A stretch of DNA of 51,958 bases from Pedosphaera sp. (lineage in GTDB: Bacteria > Verrucomicrobiota > Verrucomicrobiia > Limisphaerales > SXQI01): positions 1 through 51,958 of the forward strand of contig JANYDC010000038.1 in NCBI GenBank assembly GCA_025359965.1, given 5' to 3'. A program made the translations under genes and the position numbers. This document shows, piece by piece, positions 26,850-35,351 of this stretch. Below the pieces are notes generated by a model. The model made no database searches. It was not told where the DNA came from and was given only the letters and a program-made list of their open reading frames with translations. Numbering within the stretch: position 1 is the stretch's first letter; each line of letters starts with the position of its first letter.

Positions 26850-26898
26850 CCGCCTCTTGCGTTGTTGCGCTTCCCCGTCATCTGAGTAATTTACGCCC

Positions 26899-28467
26899 AT
26901 GGCCGATTTAGACCAAACGTATCCACCTCCCCGCGCGCATCGCGCCCGCTTCTGGCCGCTGATACTGATTCTCCTGCTCGATCTCACTCTTTGGATCCTG
27001 ATTTGGCAAAATGTCGAATTGGATCGCCAAGTTAAGATCATGAAAACGGGCGCGCTAATTCTGGCGAGCTGCGTTCTTGCTTTTCTCTGGTTGGTTGCCT
27101 TCTCCCGCTTGCCATGGCGACGGCGGTTCGCGAGTATTGGCCTCCTTGCCGCGTTACTGGGAGGGTTTTTGGCATTGTTCCGACTACGCGAAGTCAGTGG
27201 CGATTTTGTGCCGATCTGGGAGCCGCGATGGAAAACGGCTGGAGTTCGTCCTGCGGGACTGGGGTCAAACGCAAAAACGCCTGGAATGCCCAACCCCACC
27301 AATCGATTTTGGTTTCCTCAATACCTTGGACCAGGCCGGGACGGAATTCTATCCGGACCAACCGTGTTGGATGATTGGAAAGCTTCGCCTCCGAAAGAGA
27401 TTTGGCGCAGACCTATTGCGCCGTCGTGGTGCGGTTTTGCCATCGCAGGACGGTACGCGGTTACGATGGAACAGTTTGGGGAAATGGAAGCTGTGACCGC
27501 CTACGAGCTAATGGACGGCCAGCCGCTTTGGACTAATTCATACGCGGCGAAATACAATACAACCATAGGTGGAGAAGGTCCGCGCGCCACCCCAACGGTG
27601 GTGGGAAACGTCGTGTATGCGTTTGGTGGATCGGGTGTTTTGTCAGCCACGCACCTCAGCGATGGCAAACCCCTTTGGTCGCACGATGTGCTGAAAGATA
27701 GTGGGGTTGCCAAGCTGCCTGATTGGGGACAAACAGGTGCGCCGTTGGTGGTCGACGACCTTGTGGTTGTTCCGACGGGAGCGCGAAACGGCAAATCGTT
27801 ACAGGCGTTCGACACGCAAACCGGGGCGCTGCGCTGGAGCGGAGGAGATGATGAAATGAGTTACGGATCTCCCACTCTGCTCAAGATCTTGGGTCAAGGG
27901 CAGATCCTCATGTTCAACAATAATGAGATGACTGCTCATAACCCAACCAACGGAGCTGTCCTGTGGAGACATCCATGGCAGGGGCAATACCCCAAAGTGA
28001 CCCTGCCGGTCTCGCTCGGAGAAGCCAAAATCCTGCTGAGCTCAGGCTATGGAGCTGGAGCTGAGCTTCTCGAACTAACTCAAGAAGCAGGTTTGTGGAA
28101 AGTCCGAAGCGTTTGGAAAACCAACCAACTCAAATCCAAATTTGCCAACATCATAAACTACGATGGTTCGATCTACGGTTTGGATGATGGCATCATGGTT
28201 TGCCTGGATCCCGCCAACGGCCAGCGCCGCTGGAAGGATGGACGATATGGTCACGGCCAGATGCTGTTGCTAAAGGATCGTTTGCTCATCACATCAGAGA
28301 CAGGTGATCTTGTACTGGTTATTCCCTCTCCTGAAGCCTGGCGTGAAATGGCCAAGCTCAAAGTCTTCGGCGATAAATCCTGGAATCCTCCCGCCGTGGC
28401 AGGCGAATTCGTCCTGATGCGCAACCACCGGGAGGCCGCCTTATACCAACTCCCTATCCGCCCATGA
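26899..28467 (+). CDS. Membrane-anchored PQQ-like beta-propeller protein
   Basis: The product has 522 residues. The N-terminal ~100 residues have three hydrophobic segments (FWPLILILLLDLTLWILIW, ALILASCVLAFLWLVAF, FASIGLLAALLGGFLALF). The remainder is an outward-facing eight-bladed-type propeller of BamB/PQQ-dehydrogenase style, with blade motifs YELMDGQPLWTN, HLSDGKPLWSHD, DTQTGALRWSG, NPTNGAVLWRH and DPANGQRRWKD. FPQYLGPGRDGI at the start of the propeller is characteristic of the PVC PQQ-binding-like family. I see no convincing PQQ ligand set, so it may be a binding scaffold. The stop overlaps the next start as ATGA. Confidence 0.8.
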   Translation: MADLDQTYPPPRAHRARFWPLILILLLDLTLWILIWQNVELDRQVKIMKTGALILASCVLAFLWLVAFSRLPWRRRFASIGLLAALLGGFLALFRLREVSGDFVPIWEPRWKTAGVRPAGLGSNAKTPGMPNPTNRFWFPQYLGPGRDGILSGPTVLDDWKASPPKEIWRRPIAPSWCGFAIAGRYAVTMEQFGEMEAVTAYELMDGQPLWTNSYAAKYNTTIGGEGPRATPTVVGNVVYAFGGSGVLSATHLSDGKPLWSHDVLKDSGVAKLPDWGQTGAPLVVDDLVVVPTGARNGKSLQAFDTQTGALRWSGGDDEMSYGSPTLLKILGQGQILMFNNNEMTAHNPTNGAVLWRHPWQGQYPKVTLPVSLGEAKILLSSGYGAGAELLELTQEAGLWKVRSVWKTNQLKSKFANIINYDGSIYGLDDGIMVCLDPANGQRRWKDGRYGHGQMLLLKDRLLITSETGDLVLVIPSPEAWREMAKLKVFGDKSWNPPAVAGEFVLMRNHREAALYQLPIRP

Positions 28468-29576
28468 ACCTTGACTACGACCCGCCAATGCCTCGACTGA
28501 GAAACGCCCGCATCGGCGAGATCGGCAGCGGCTTCATCGTGAGTGATTGCCATTTGCCGGCGTATGTCAAAGCCGGTTTCAACCCGGTGGCGATTGCTTC
28601 ACGCACCAGAGTCCGCGCGGCTGAAGCAGCCCAAAGACACGGTATTGCGACAGTCCACAAGGATGTCGAATCCCTTTTGGACGATGCTTCGATTGAGGTT
28701 TTGGATGTGGCTGTTCCGCCCGCAGCCCAGGCTGATATAATTATGGCCGCGTGCGCACGAAAAACGGTGCGCGGCATACTCGCGCAAAAACCGCTGGGTG
28801 TTGATTACGCCGAGGCGGTTCGATTGGTCGACGCGTGCGAGGACGCAGGCATAGTTCTGGCGGTGAACCAAAACATGCGCTTTGATCCTTCAGTCTTCGC
28901 AGCCACCCGGCTCCTGCGCGAGTGTCAACTCGGTGAACCGGTGGTGGCCAGCATCGACATGCGCGGCGTGCCCCATTGGATGCCCTGGCAAAAGGAATTG
29001 GGGTGGGTCACTCTGCGCATTATGTCCATCCACCACATGGACACGTTGCGCTGCTGGTTTGGGGATCCCGAGCGAATTTATTGCAGCGTGAGGACCGATC
29101 CTCGAACCTCCTTCCCCCACACCGACGGGATTTGCGCATACATTTTGGAATACGCCAGCGGCCTCAGAGCGGTCGTTCTGGATGACACTTGGACAGGTCC
29201 CGCTAAAGAGGGCTGCCCCTCCGACATGCGCATTCAATGGCGCATTGAGGGCATGGATGGCCTTGCCATGGGTGATATAGGGTGGTGTAAGGATCCGCAT
29301 ACTACTCCCAGCACAATGAAATGGGCGCGCAAAGGAGACACAGGTTTCCACGAGCCGCGCTGGTCGGCCAGCTGGTTCCCTGACGCATTCGCCGGAACGA
29401 TGGGCGATCTTCTGGTGGCACTGGAGAACGGCACTCCCCCAACGTTGAACGGTCGAGACAACCTTAAAACCATGGCCTTGGTGGAAGCCGCGTACCTAAG
29501 CGCCAAAACCCATCGCGCCGTGACTCTGGATGAAATCATTAATCCGCAGCCTGCAGCGGTAATCGGTATTGGTTGA
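28464..29576 (+). CDS. Gfo/Idh/MocA family oxidoreductase (cytoplasmic)
   Basis: The product has 370 residues. There is no export signal, unlike the paralogue at 15563. The Rossmann motif is IGEIGSGFIV (about residues 17-26), the catalytic Lys is in LAQKPLG, and NQNMRFDP and SIHHMDTLRCWFG carry the usual C-terminal-domain histidines. It probably oxidises or reduces a sugar or inositol-type hydroxyl with NAD(P). It starts within the stop of the PQQ-propeller gene (ATGA), so the two are translationally coupled. Confidence 0.85.
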   Translation: MNLDYDPPMPRLRNARIGEIGSGFIVSDCHLPAYVKAGFNPVAIASRTRVRAAEAAQRHGIATVHKDVESLLDDASIEVLDVAVPPAAQADIIMAACARKTVRGILAQKPLGVDYAEAVRLVDACEDAGIVLAVNQNMRFDPSVFAATRLLRECQLGEPVVASIDMRGVPHWMPWQKELGWVTLRIMSIHHMDTLRCWFGDPERIYCSVRTDPRTSFPHTDGICAYILEYASGLRAVVLDDTWTGPAKEGCPSDMRIQWRIEGMDGLAMGDIGWCKDPHTTPSTMKWARKGDTGFHEPRWSASWFPDAFAGTMGDLLVALENGTPPTLNGRDNLKTMALVEAAYLSAKTHRAVTLDEIINPQPAAVIGIG

Positions 29577-29661
29577 ATGCTGCGCGCCGAGGAGGAACCG
29601 CAACCGCCATGGATGCCGGTGCTCCCAAGGTCGAACACATCCGCGCCCGAGCTGTGACCAC

Positions 29662-30054
<393 letters not shown>

Positions 30055-30085
30055 TTAGAGCAGTCATCGCAACATTGTCGCAGGC

Positions 30086-31030
30086 TCAGCCTTGGGCGAC
30101 CTCCGCCAAAACGCCTTCCACCGGCTCCATCAGCCGCGCGGTCACCTGGCGGCAGGTTGCAAGAAACGTTTCCTCTGCCATTCCGAGTCTCCGCTCCTTG
30201 AAATGCAGAATGCCCCAGCGACGACGGAGTTTGCGGCGCCCCAATGAAATAGGCAGCAAAGACCCGTTCTGGATTTCATCACGGGCAATCCATGGCGCGA
30301 CGATGCTGATTCCGATATTCACTCGGACAAGCTCCTTGATGGCCTCCATGCTGCCGAGCTCAATGAATGTGTTGAGCACCATATTTTCCTCCCTGAAGTA
30401 TTGCTCAATTAGGTGGAAAGTGATGCTGTTTCGATCGTAGAGAATGTAATTCTGCCGCGGAATTTGTTCACGCACCGGACGTCCGTGAGCTGCCCAAGGA
30501 TGTTGTCGGCCCACAATAAAGCAAAGCTCATCCTCAAAAAGAGGATGGAAGTCCAGCGGCTGTTCGGTGCGTGGCTCCAAGCCAATGGCGAGATCAATGC
30601 GATTTTCCATGACGCCTTCCACCATCTGGTGACTGTCGCCCGGTTCAATAGTCAGCGTGCAATCCGGATAGTGCCTTTTGAATTCCAACAACACCGCAGG
30701 AATGATGTGCTGACAAGCGGTGGTACTGGCGCCAACCCGCAGCCGACTCTTGCCCCATTTGCCTAGTTGAAGAAGCGAAGCGCGGGCTGTGTTCATTTCT
30801 TTCAAGACTTTTTCAGCATGAATCTGCAATTGTTCACCTGCCTGCGTTAAAAAAACCTTTTTGCCCACTCTGTCAAAAAGACGACAGCCAATATCTTCCT
30901 CCAACGCCCTCATGGAATGGCTGACGGCGGATTGAGATAAAAATAGTTCCTTTGCAGCAACGGTAAAACTTCCCAGACGGGCAAGGGCGGCAAAGGCCTT
31001 AAGCTGACGGCTATCGATTGGATTATTCAT
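30086..31030 (-). CDS. LysR-family transcriptional regulator of the nitrate locus
   Basis: The product has 314 residues. The N-terminal winged helix is RQLKAFAALARLGSFTVAAKELFLSQSAVSHSMRALEE, with LFDRVGKKVFLTQAGE, followed by a two-lobed effector domain (LRVGASTTACQHIIPAVLLEF onward). It diverges from nrtA, the classical arrangement for a LysR regulator and its target, as with NtcB, CysB-like or Nac proteins of nitrogen assimilation. A dyad of LysR type (T-N11-A) overlaps and follows its own start codon, suggesting autoregulation. The effector is unknown; nitrite or a nitrogen-status metabolite would fit. Confidence 0.9.
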   Translation of the reverse strand: MNNPIDSRQLKAFAALARLGSFTVAAKELFLSQSAVSHSMRALEEDIGCRLFDRVGKKVFLTQAGEQLQIHAEKVLKEMNTARASLLQLGKWGKSRLRVGASTTACQHIIPAVLLEFKRHYPDCTLTIEPGDSHQMVEGVMENRIDLAIGLEPRTEQPLDFHPLFEDELCFIVGRQHPWAAHGRPVREQIPRQNYILYDRNSITFHLIEQYFREENMVLNTFIELGSMEAIKELVRVNIGISIVAPWIARDEIQNGSLLPISLGRRKLRRRWGILHFKERRLGMAEETFLATCRQVTARLMEPVEGVLAEVAQG

Positions 31031-31047
31031 TTATGAACATGCTTCAT
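31026..31047. promoter_or_regulatory. Candidate LysR-type operator between lysR and nrtA
   Basis: Three alternating half-sites occur in 22 bp: TTCAT, ATGAA, TTCAT. The first two form a perfect 12-bp palindrome with a TT centre (31026-31037), and the last two form ATGAA-N5-TTCAT (31033-31047), which fits the LysR T-N11-A rule. The site covers the regulator's own ATG (31030-31028), as expected for autorepression, and lies about 60 bp upstream of the sigma-54-like element of nrtA. Confidence 0.5.
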
Positions 31048-31098
31048 TCTGTCCAGTGATTCGTTGCAGCAAAAGGCGAGCCAGAGAGTTTTTCATGT

Positions 31099-31115
31099 TT
31101 GGCACGCTGCTCGCT
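31099..31115 (+). promoter_or_regulatory. Sigma-54 (-24/-12) promoter candidate for nrtABCD
   Basis: TTGGCACGCTGCTCGCT. The -24 hexamer TGGCAC is perfect, GG (31101-31102) and GC (31113-31114) are exactly 10 bp apart, and the -12 block TCGCT differs from TTGC[A/T] at one base. The predicted start is near 31126, about 40 nt before the nrtA ATG. A closely matching element lies at the same distance from the flavoprotein gene at 41065, which strengthens both. Confidence 0.65.
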
Positions 31116-31167
31116 TACGAGGTGCCGACAGAGCGGAACAATCCATAAATTTAATTTGCTCCTCAAC

Positions 31168-32454
31168 ATGATCAAAAAGATGCATCCGAAGATGATTGAC
31201 TCAAAACTCACACGCCGAGGCTTTCTGCGGAACGCTTCACGAGTGGTTGGAGCCGCCACAGTATTAGCTGGGCTTCCCAAAGGATGGATCGGAAGCGTCT
31301 ACGCGGATGACAGCCCCGAAACCAAGACGGTCCGGTTCGGCATGATCGCCCTGACAGATTGTTCACCCATCGTGATGGCGCATGAAAAAGGGCTTTTTAA
31401 GAAGTTCGGTTTGGAATCGGTTGTTTCAAAAGGAGCCAACTGGGCCGCAATCAGGGATTCACTCTCCAGTGGCGACATACAAGGAACCCACATGTTGTTG
31501 GGCATGCCGCTGGCATCGACGATGGGAATTGGCGGGTCGGCCAAAAAGCCAATGATCATTCCTTGGATTTTGAATCGCAACGGTCAGGCCATCACCCTAA
31601 AAAACTCGTTCAAGGGTAAGGTGGCGGATGATCCCAAGGCGCTCAAACCCTTGGTGGACAAAGCCAAAAGCCTGGGAGAACCATTGACATTTGCGATGAC
31701 ATTTCCCACAGGGACACACGCCATGTGGATGCGCTACTACCTTGCTGCGGGCGGCATCAATCCGGACAAGGATATCTCACTCATTACCATCCCGCCTCCT
31801 CAAATGATCGCAAACATGAAGGTGGGAAAGATGGACGGGTTCTGTGTGGGTGAACCATGGAATGCGCGGGCGGTGGTGGACAACATCGGCTACACCTCCT
31901 TGGGAACACAAGATATCTGGAAGGATCACCCCGAGAAGGTTTGCGCGTTTTTGGCGGAGTTTGCCGACAAGAACCCCAAAACCGTTAAAGCCATTCTGAA
32001 AGCGTTGCATGAAGCTAGCGTTTGGCTGGATACGATGGAGAACCGAGGCGAGCTTTCACAAGTGGTTTCCAAACCCACCTATATTAACTGTGCTTCGGAA
32101 ACAATTCTCGGGCGACTTAAAGGCGAGATGAGCTACGGGGACGGCCGCACCAAGCAGGATCCCAATTACATGATCTTCTCCAATCGGAACTGCAATTACC
32201 CGCAGCTAAAATACGCCAAATGGTTCCTGTCGCAGTACCGCCGCTGGGGAATGGTGGACGGCACAGTTGATTACGAGGGAATAGCCAAAAAAGTGATGCG
32301 CCCAGACATCTACGAGGAAGCCATGAAAGAGATCGGTTATGCGCATGGTGGTTCCGATGTCAGTGCCGAAACACTCTTCGATGGAGTGAAGTACGATCCC
32401 TCCAATCCCGAAGCTTACGCGAAAGGGTTCGCTGTCCACAATCTCAAAGCCTAA
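31168..32454 (+). CDS. nrtA: Nitrate/nitrite ABC transporter substrate-binding protein, Tat-exported
   Basis: The product has 428 residues from the ATG at 31168; ATGs at 31180 and 31192 are alternatives, and the frame extends to a TTG at 31099 that overlaps the promoter. The N-terminus has a twin-arginine signal (TRRGFLRNASRVVGAATVLAG). The body is NrtA/NasF-like: IALTDCSPIVMAHEKGLFKKFGLE, FPTGTHAMWMRYYLAAGGI, MDGFCVGEPWNARA. It binds nitrate in the periplasm and delivers it to NrtBCD. It is the first gene of the transporter operon, divergent from the LysR gene, and its stop overlaps the nrtB start (TAATG). Confidence 0.93.
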   Translation: MIKKMHPKMIDSKLTRRGFLRNASRVVGAATVLAGLPKGWIGSVYADDSPETKTVRFGMIALTDCSPIVMAHEKGLFKKFGLESVVSKGANWAAIRDSLSSGDIQGTHMLLGMPLASTMGIGGSAKKPMIIPWILNRNGQAITLKNSFKGKVADDPKALKPLVDKAKSLGEPLTFAMTFPTGTHAMWMRYYLAAGGINPDKDISLITIPPPQMIANMKVGKMDGFCVGEPWNARAVVDNIGYTSLGTQDIWKDHPEKVCAFLAEFADKNPKTVKAILKALHEASVWLDTMENRGELSQVVSKPTYINCASETILGRLKGEMSYGDGRTKQDPNYMIFSNRNCNYPQLKYAKWFLSQYRRWGMVDGTVDYEGIAKKVMRPDIYEEAMKEIGYAHGGSDVSAETLFDGVKYDPSNPEAYAKGFAVHNLKA

Positions 32455-33242
32455 TGAAAAACGGATTCAAACTCGATTGGCTGGTCCTTCCGATGATCGG
32501 CGTTGTTGCGGTTTTGGTTCTCTGGATGATCACCAGCAGCACCATCAGCAAGGAACTGCCTTCACCAGGGAAGACATGGGAGTCAAGCAAACCCTACTTG
32601 CAGCAGCCATTTGAGAAACGCGGTGAAATGGATCAGGGAATCCTGCGGTTCACTTGGTATTCTCTAGTGCTGGTGGCCAAGGGATATGCCATCGCGCTAA
32701 TCCTTGGAACACCGCTAGGTTTCATGCTGGGACTGTCCAAGGTCTTCACCAAGGCATTTGATCCGATCATTCAGGTCTTACGACCCGTATCGCCCCTTGC
32801 TTGGCTTCCATTGGGTATGGTGTTGTTCGCCGGTGCAAAGAGCGGTGTATCTGAAATGGCCGCGCTTTTCACTATTGCCGTCTGTTCAATGTGGCCCACC
32901 GTTCTCAACACCGCAGTGGGAGTAAGAGCCGTGCCGCAGGATTTTTTAAATGTGGCAAAAGTACTTAAACTCTCACGCACCAAAACGTTATTTAAGGTAC
33001 TCATCCCCGCCACCATGCCCTATATGTTCACTGGCTTCAGGTTAAGCCTCGGCATCGCCTGGCTGGTCATTGTTGCAGCTGAAATGCTAACAGGCCGTCC
33101 TGGCATCGGCGGATTCCTCTGGCAGGAGTATAACGCGCTTGTTTACGAGCACATCATCCTCTGTATTCTCACCATCGGTATTGTTGGATTCATCCTCGAT
33201 CGTTTGATGAGTGTGGTTGAGAAACGTTTCAAGGTCGCCTGA
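32454..33242 (+). CDS. nrtB: Nitrate ABC transporter permease
   Basis: The product has 262 residues. About six membrane helices are visible, starting with LVLPMIGVVAVLVLWMITSS. The cytoplasmic EAA loop is near LNVAKVLKLSRTKTLFKVLIPATMPYMFTG, and SPLAWLPLGMVLFAGAKS is typical of NrtB/SsuC/TauC permeases. The gene starts one base inside the nrtA stop codon and is followed by two ATPase genes. It forms the inner-membrane channel for nitrate uptake. Confidence 0.93.
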   Translation: MKNGFKLDWLVLPMIGVVAVLVLWMITSSTISKELPSPGKTWESSKPYLQQPFEKRGEMDQGILRFTWYSLVLVAKGYAIALILGTPLGFMLGLSKVFTKAFDPIIQVLRPVSPLAWLPLGMVLFAGAKSGVSEMAALFTIAVCSMWPTVLNTAVGVRAVPQDFLNVAKVLKLSRTKTLFKVLIPATMPYMFTGFRLSLGIAWLVIVAAEMLTGRPGIGGFLWQEYNALVYEHIILCILTIGIVGFILDRLMSVVEKRFKVA

Positions 33243-33259
33243 GCTTCATACAGCACACT

Positions 33260-34177
33260 ATGCCATTTCTCCAACTCAAAGGGGTCAATAAGGGATTCGG
33301 TTCCGGCTCGGGTCGCATGGAAATTCTACGTGACATCAACCTTCAAATGGAGAAGGGGGAGTTTGTGGCCATCGTAGGATATTCCGGAGCCGGAAAAACC
33401 ACCCTGATCTCCATGATCGCCGGCCTCTCCCGTCCTGATTCCGGCTCGGTTACTCTGAATGATTTGGAAATCACGGAACCGGGCCCGGACCGTGGGATAG
33501 TCTTTCAAAACTATTCACTGCTGCCATGGCTGACCGTGTATGAAAACATCTACCTTGCGGTGGATCAGGTTTTCCCCAATTGGGCTCCTGCCAAAAAGCA
33601 ACAGCACACCGAGACTTACATAGCCATGGTCAGCCTCACCCCGGCGAGGGACAAGCGTCCGTCCGAATTGTCCGGGGGCATGCGGCAGCGCGTGTCGGTG
33701 GCTCGCGCACTCTCCATGAATCCCCAAATCCTTCTGCTGGATGAGCCCTTGGGGGCGCTCGATGCGCTCACACGCGCCACACTTCAGGAAGAGATCAACC
33801 GAATCTGGCAACAGGACAAGAAAACAGTCATTCTCATCACCAATGATGTTGATGAGGGAATCCTTCTCGCCGATCGGATCATCCCGCTCAGTGCCGGCCC
33901 CTCCGCCACGCTGGGGCCCAGCATCATGGTGGATATCCCACGCCCGCGAGACCGCCGAGCCATTAACCACGATCCGCGCTACAAGGAAATCCGCCGCGAA
34001 GTCATCGACTATCTGTTGGGGGCAGGAGGCCGCCCCAAAACGGCTGTGACGCGCAAACTAATGCTTCCGGACATAGAACCCGAAGATCTCTCTGTTCCAA
34101 GAAATGTCCTCTCCCCGCGACGCAGCCCGATCCGGCGCAGTGAAATCAAAAAAGAAACCGTGGAGCTAGGCTCATGA
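33260..34177 (+). CDS. nrtC: Nitrate ABC transporter ATPase (NrtC-like, without regulatory extension)
   Basis: The product has 305 residues. Walker A is GYSGAGKTT (40-48), the Q-loop [10 protein letters not shown], the signature LSGGMRQRV (137-145) and Walker B ILLLDEP with Glu162. The switch residue is Asn195 ([10 protein letters not shown]) where most ABC ATPases have His. The C-terminal tail [19 protein letters not shown] is NrtC/D-like. Cyanobacterial NrtC carries an extra NrtA-like domain; this protein lacks it. The stop overlaps the start of the second ATPase (ATGA). The two probably form a heterodimer on NrtB. Confidence 0.88.
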   Translation: MPFLQLKGVNKGFGSGSGRMEILRDINLQMEKGEFVAIVGYSGAGKTTLISMIAGLSRPDSGSVTLNDLEITEPGPDRGIVFQNYSLLPWLTVYENIYLAVDQVFPNWAPAKKQQHTETYIAMVSLTPARDKRPSELSGGMRQRVSVARALSMNPQILLLDEPLGALDALTRATLQEEINRIWQQDKKTVILITNDVDEGILLADRIIPLSAGPSATLGPSIMVDIPRPRDRRAINHDPRYKEIRREVIDYLLGAGGRPKTAVTRKLMLPDIEPEDLSVPRNVLSPRRSPIRRSEIKKETVELGS

Positions 34178-35046
34178 GCGATTACCTGATTTTATCCAAA
34201 GTGGGAAAGGTCTATCCGAGCCCTAAAGGACCGGCAATCGTGGTCAAGAATTTTGATCTTTCGATTAAAAAGGGTGAATTCGTGACTCTGATTGGCCACT
34301 CAGGCTGCGGAAAAAGCACTGTACTCTCCATGGTGGCCGGGCTAACCAACGTGACTTCAGGAGGCATCATCCTTGCAGGCAAGGAACTGGTGGGACCGGG
34401 GCCTGACCGGGGAGTGGTCTTTCAATCACCCTGCCTCCTCCCATGGCTGACCGCATACGAGAATGTAATGCTCGGGGTGGATCAGGTATTTTATACAGCC
34501 AGCAAAGAGGAGCGGCACCAAATCGTTGAATTTTACCTCTCGGTGGTGGGACTTTCCGAGAGCATGCAAAAACGTCCGTCGGAACTTTCACAGGGGATGA
34601 GACAACGGGTGGGTATCGCCCGGGCCTTCGCGCTGTCGCCGAAGATGCTGCTGCTTGATGAGCCGTTTGGCATGCTGGATTCTCTCACTCGGTTTGAGCT
34701 GCAGCAGGTGCTGATCGAACTATGGCGCCGTGATAAAAAAACCGCACTCATGGTGACGCACGATGTGGATGAGGCATTGTTCCTTTCGGACCGCATTGTG
34801 ATGATGACCAATGGTCCGGAGGCCGAGGTTGGGGACATTCTCGAAGTTAATTTTCCACGTCCTCGCGAACGTAAAGCGGTCATGGAACACCCTGATTATT
34901 ACAAATTGCGCGAGCACCTGATCGAATTCCTGGAAGTGCATGCCCACAAAAAGCAAAAACATAGCCATGCTGAAGGGTCCAACAATTCTGGCGTCGGTCA
35001 GACACCCGTCCCTGTTTCACGCATGGAACTGCCAGTGAACACATGA
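34174..35046 (+). CDS. nrtD: Nitrate ABC transporter ATPase (NrtD-like)
   Basis: The product has 290 residues. Walker A is GHSGCGKST (41-49), the Q-loop [10 protein letters not shown], Walker B MLLLDEP with Glu, and the switch His196 is in VTHDVDEA. The signature is LSQG (138-141) rather than LSGG. The tail [21 protein letters not shown] matches NrtD. It starts 4 bp inside nrtC. The last ~30 residues are low-complexity and rich in His/Lys ([14 protein letters not shown]). It is the ATPase partner for nitrate uptake. Confidence 0.9.
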   Translation: MSDYLILSKVGKVYPSPKGPAIVVKNFDLSIKKGEFVTLIGHSGCGKSTVLSMVAGLTNVTSGGIILAGKELVGPGPDRGVVFQSPCLLPWLTAYENVMLGVDQVFYTASKEERHQIVEFYLSVVGLSESMQKRPSELSQGMRQRVGIARAFALSPKMLLLDEPFGMLDSLTRFELQQVLIELWRRDKKTALMVTHDVDEALFLSDRIVMMTNGPEAEVGDILEVNFPRPRERKAVMEHPDYYKLREHLIEFLEVHAHKKQKHSHAEGSNNSGVGQTPVPVSRMELPVNT

Positions 35047-35351
35047 TTCAACCGAATTTGCCAACCATCATCTGTTCTGAGCCAAAAAAGGTTGAGTCAA
35101 AATGGAACCAATATAAAAATATGGACTTGATGTCGAAAGCCAATCTTTCCACGCATGAATGATTCCGAATCATGCACACCAGAGAGGACACGTCTGACGC
35201 CACACCCTGCGGCCACAATTTATGCGTTTGTTGGAAGTTTGCTCAGGTTACAGGCTGGGCTTTCAATCTCTCCAAACTTTCCTCATCAAAGCACGTCAAC
35301 AAACCTAAACATTCCACCAACGACAAGCACCTCGGTTTTGCCAACTGCCCA
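35047..35351. promoter_or_regulatory. 305-bp non-coding gap with a perfect 15-bp palindrome
   Basis: Between nrtD and the porin gene I see no credible gene; the porin frame extends back to 35172 but that stretch lacks signal-peptide character. The palindrome ATGATTC-C-GAATCAT (35159-35173) is a candidate operator. An imperfect sigma-70-like pair (TTGAGT at 35092, TATAAA at 35112) has a spacer of only 14 bp. I found no sigma-54-like element here, so the porin may be read through from nrtABCD or use the weak promoter. Confidence 0.4.

Noticed and set aside
35172..35351. 60-residue N-terminal extension of the porin
   Set aside because: It would place a Cys-rich hydrophilic stretch before an obvious signal peptide.
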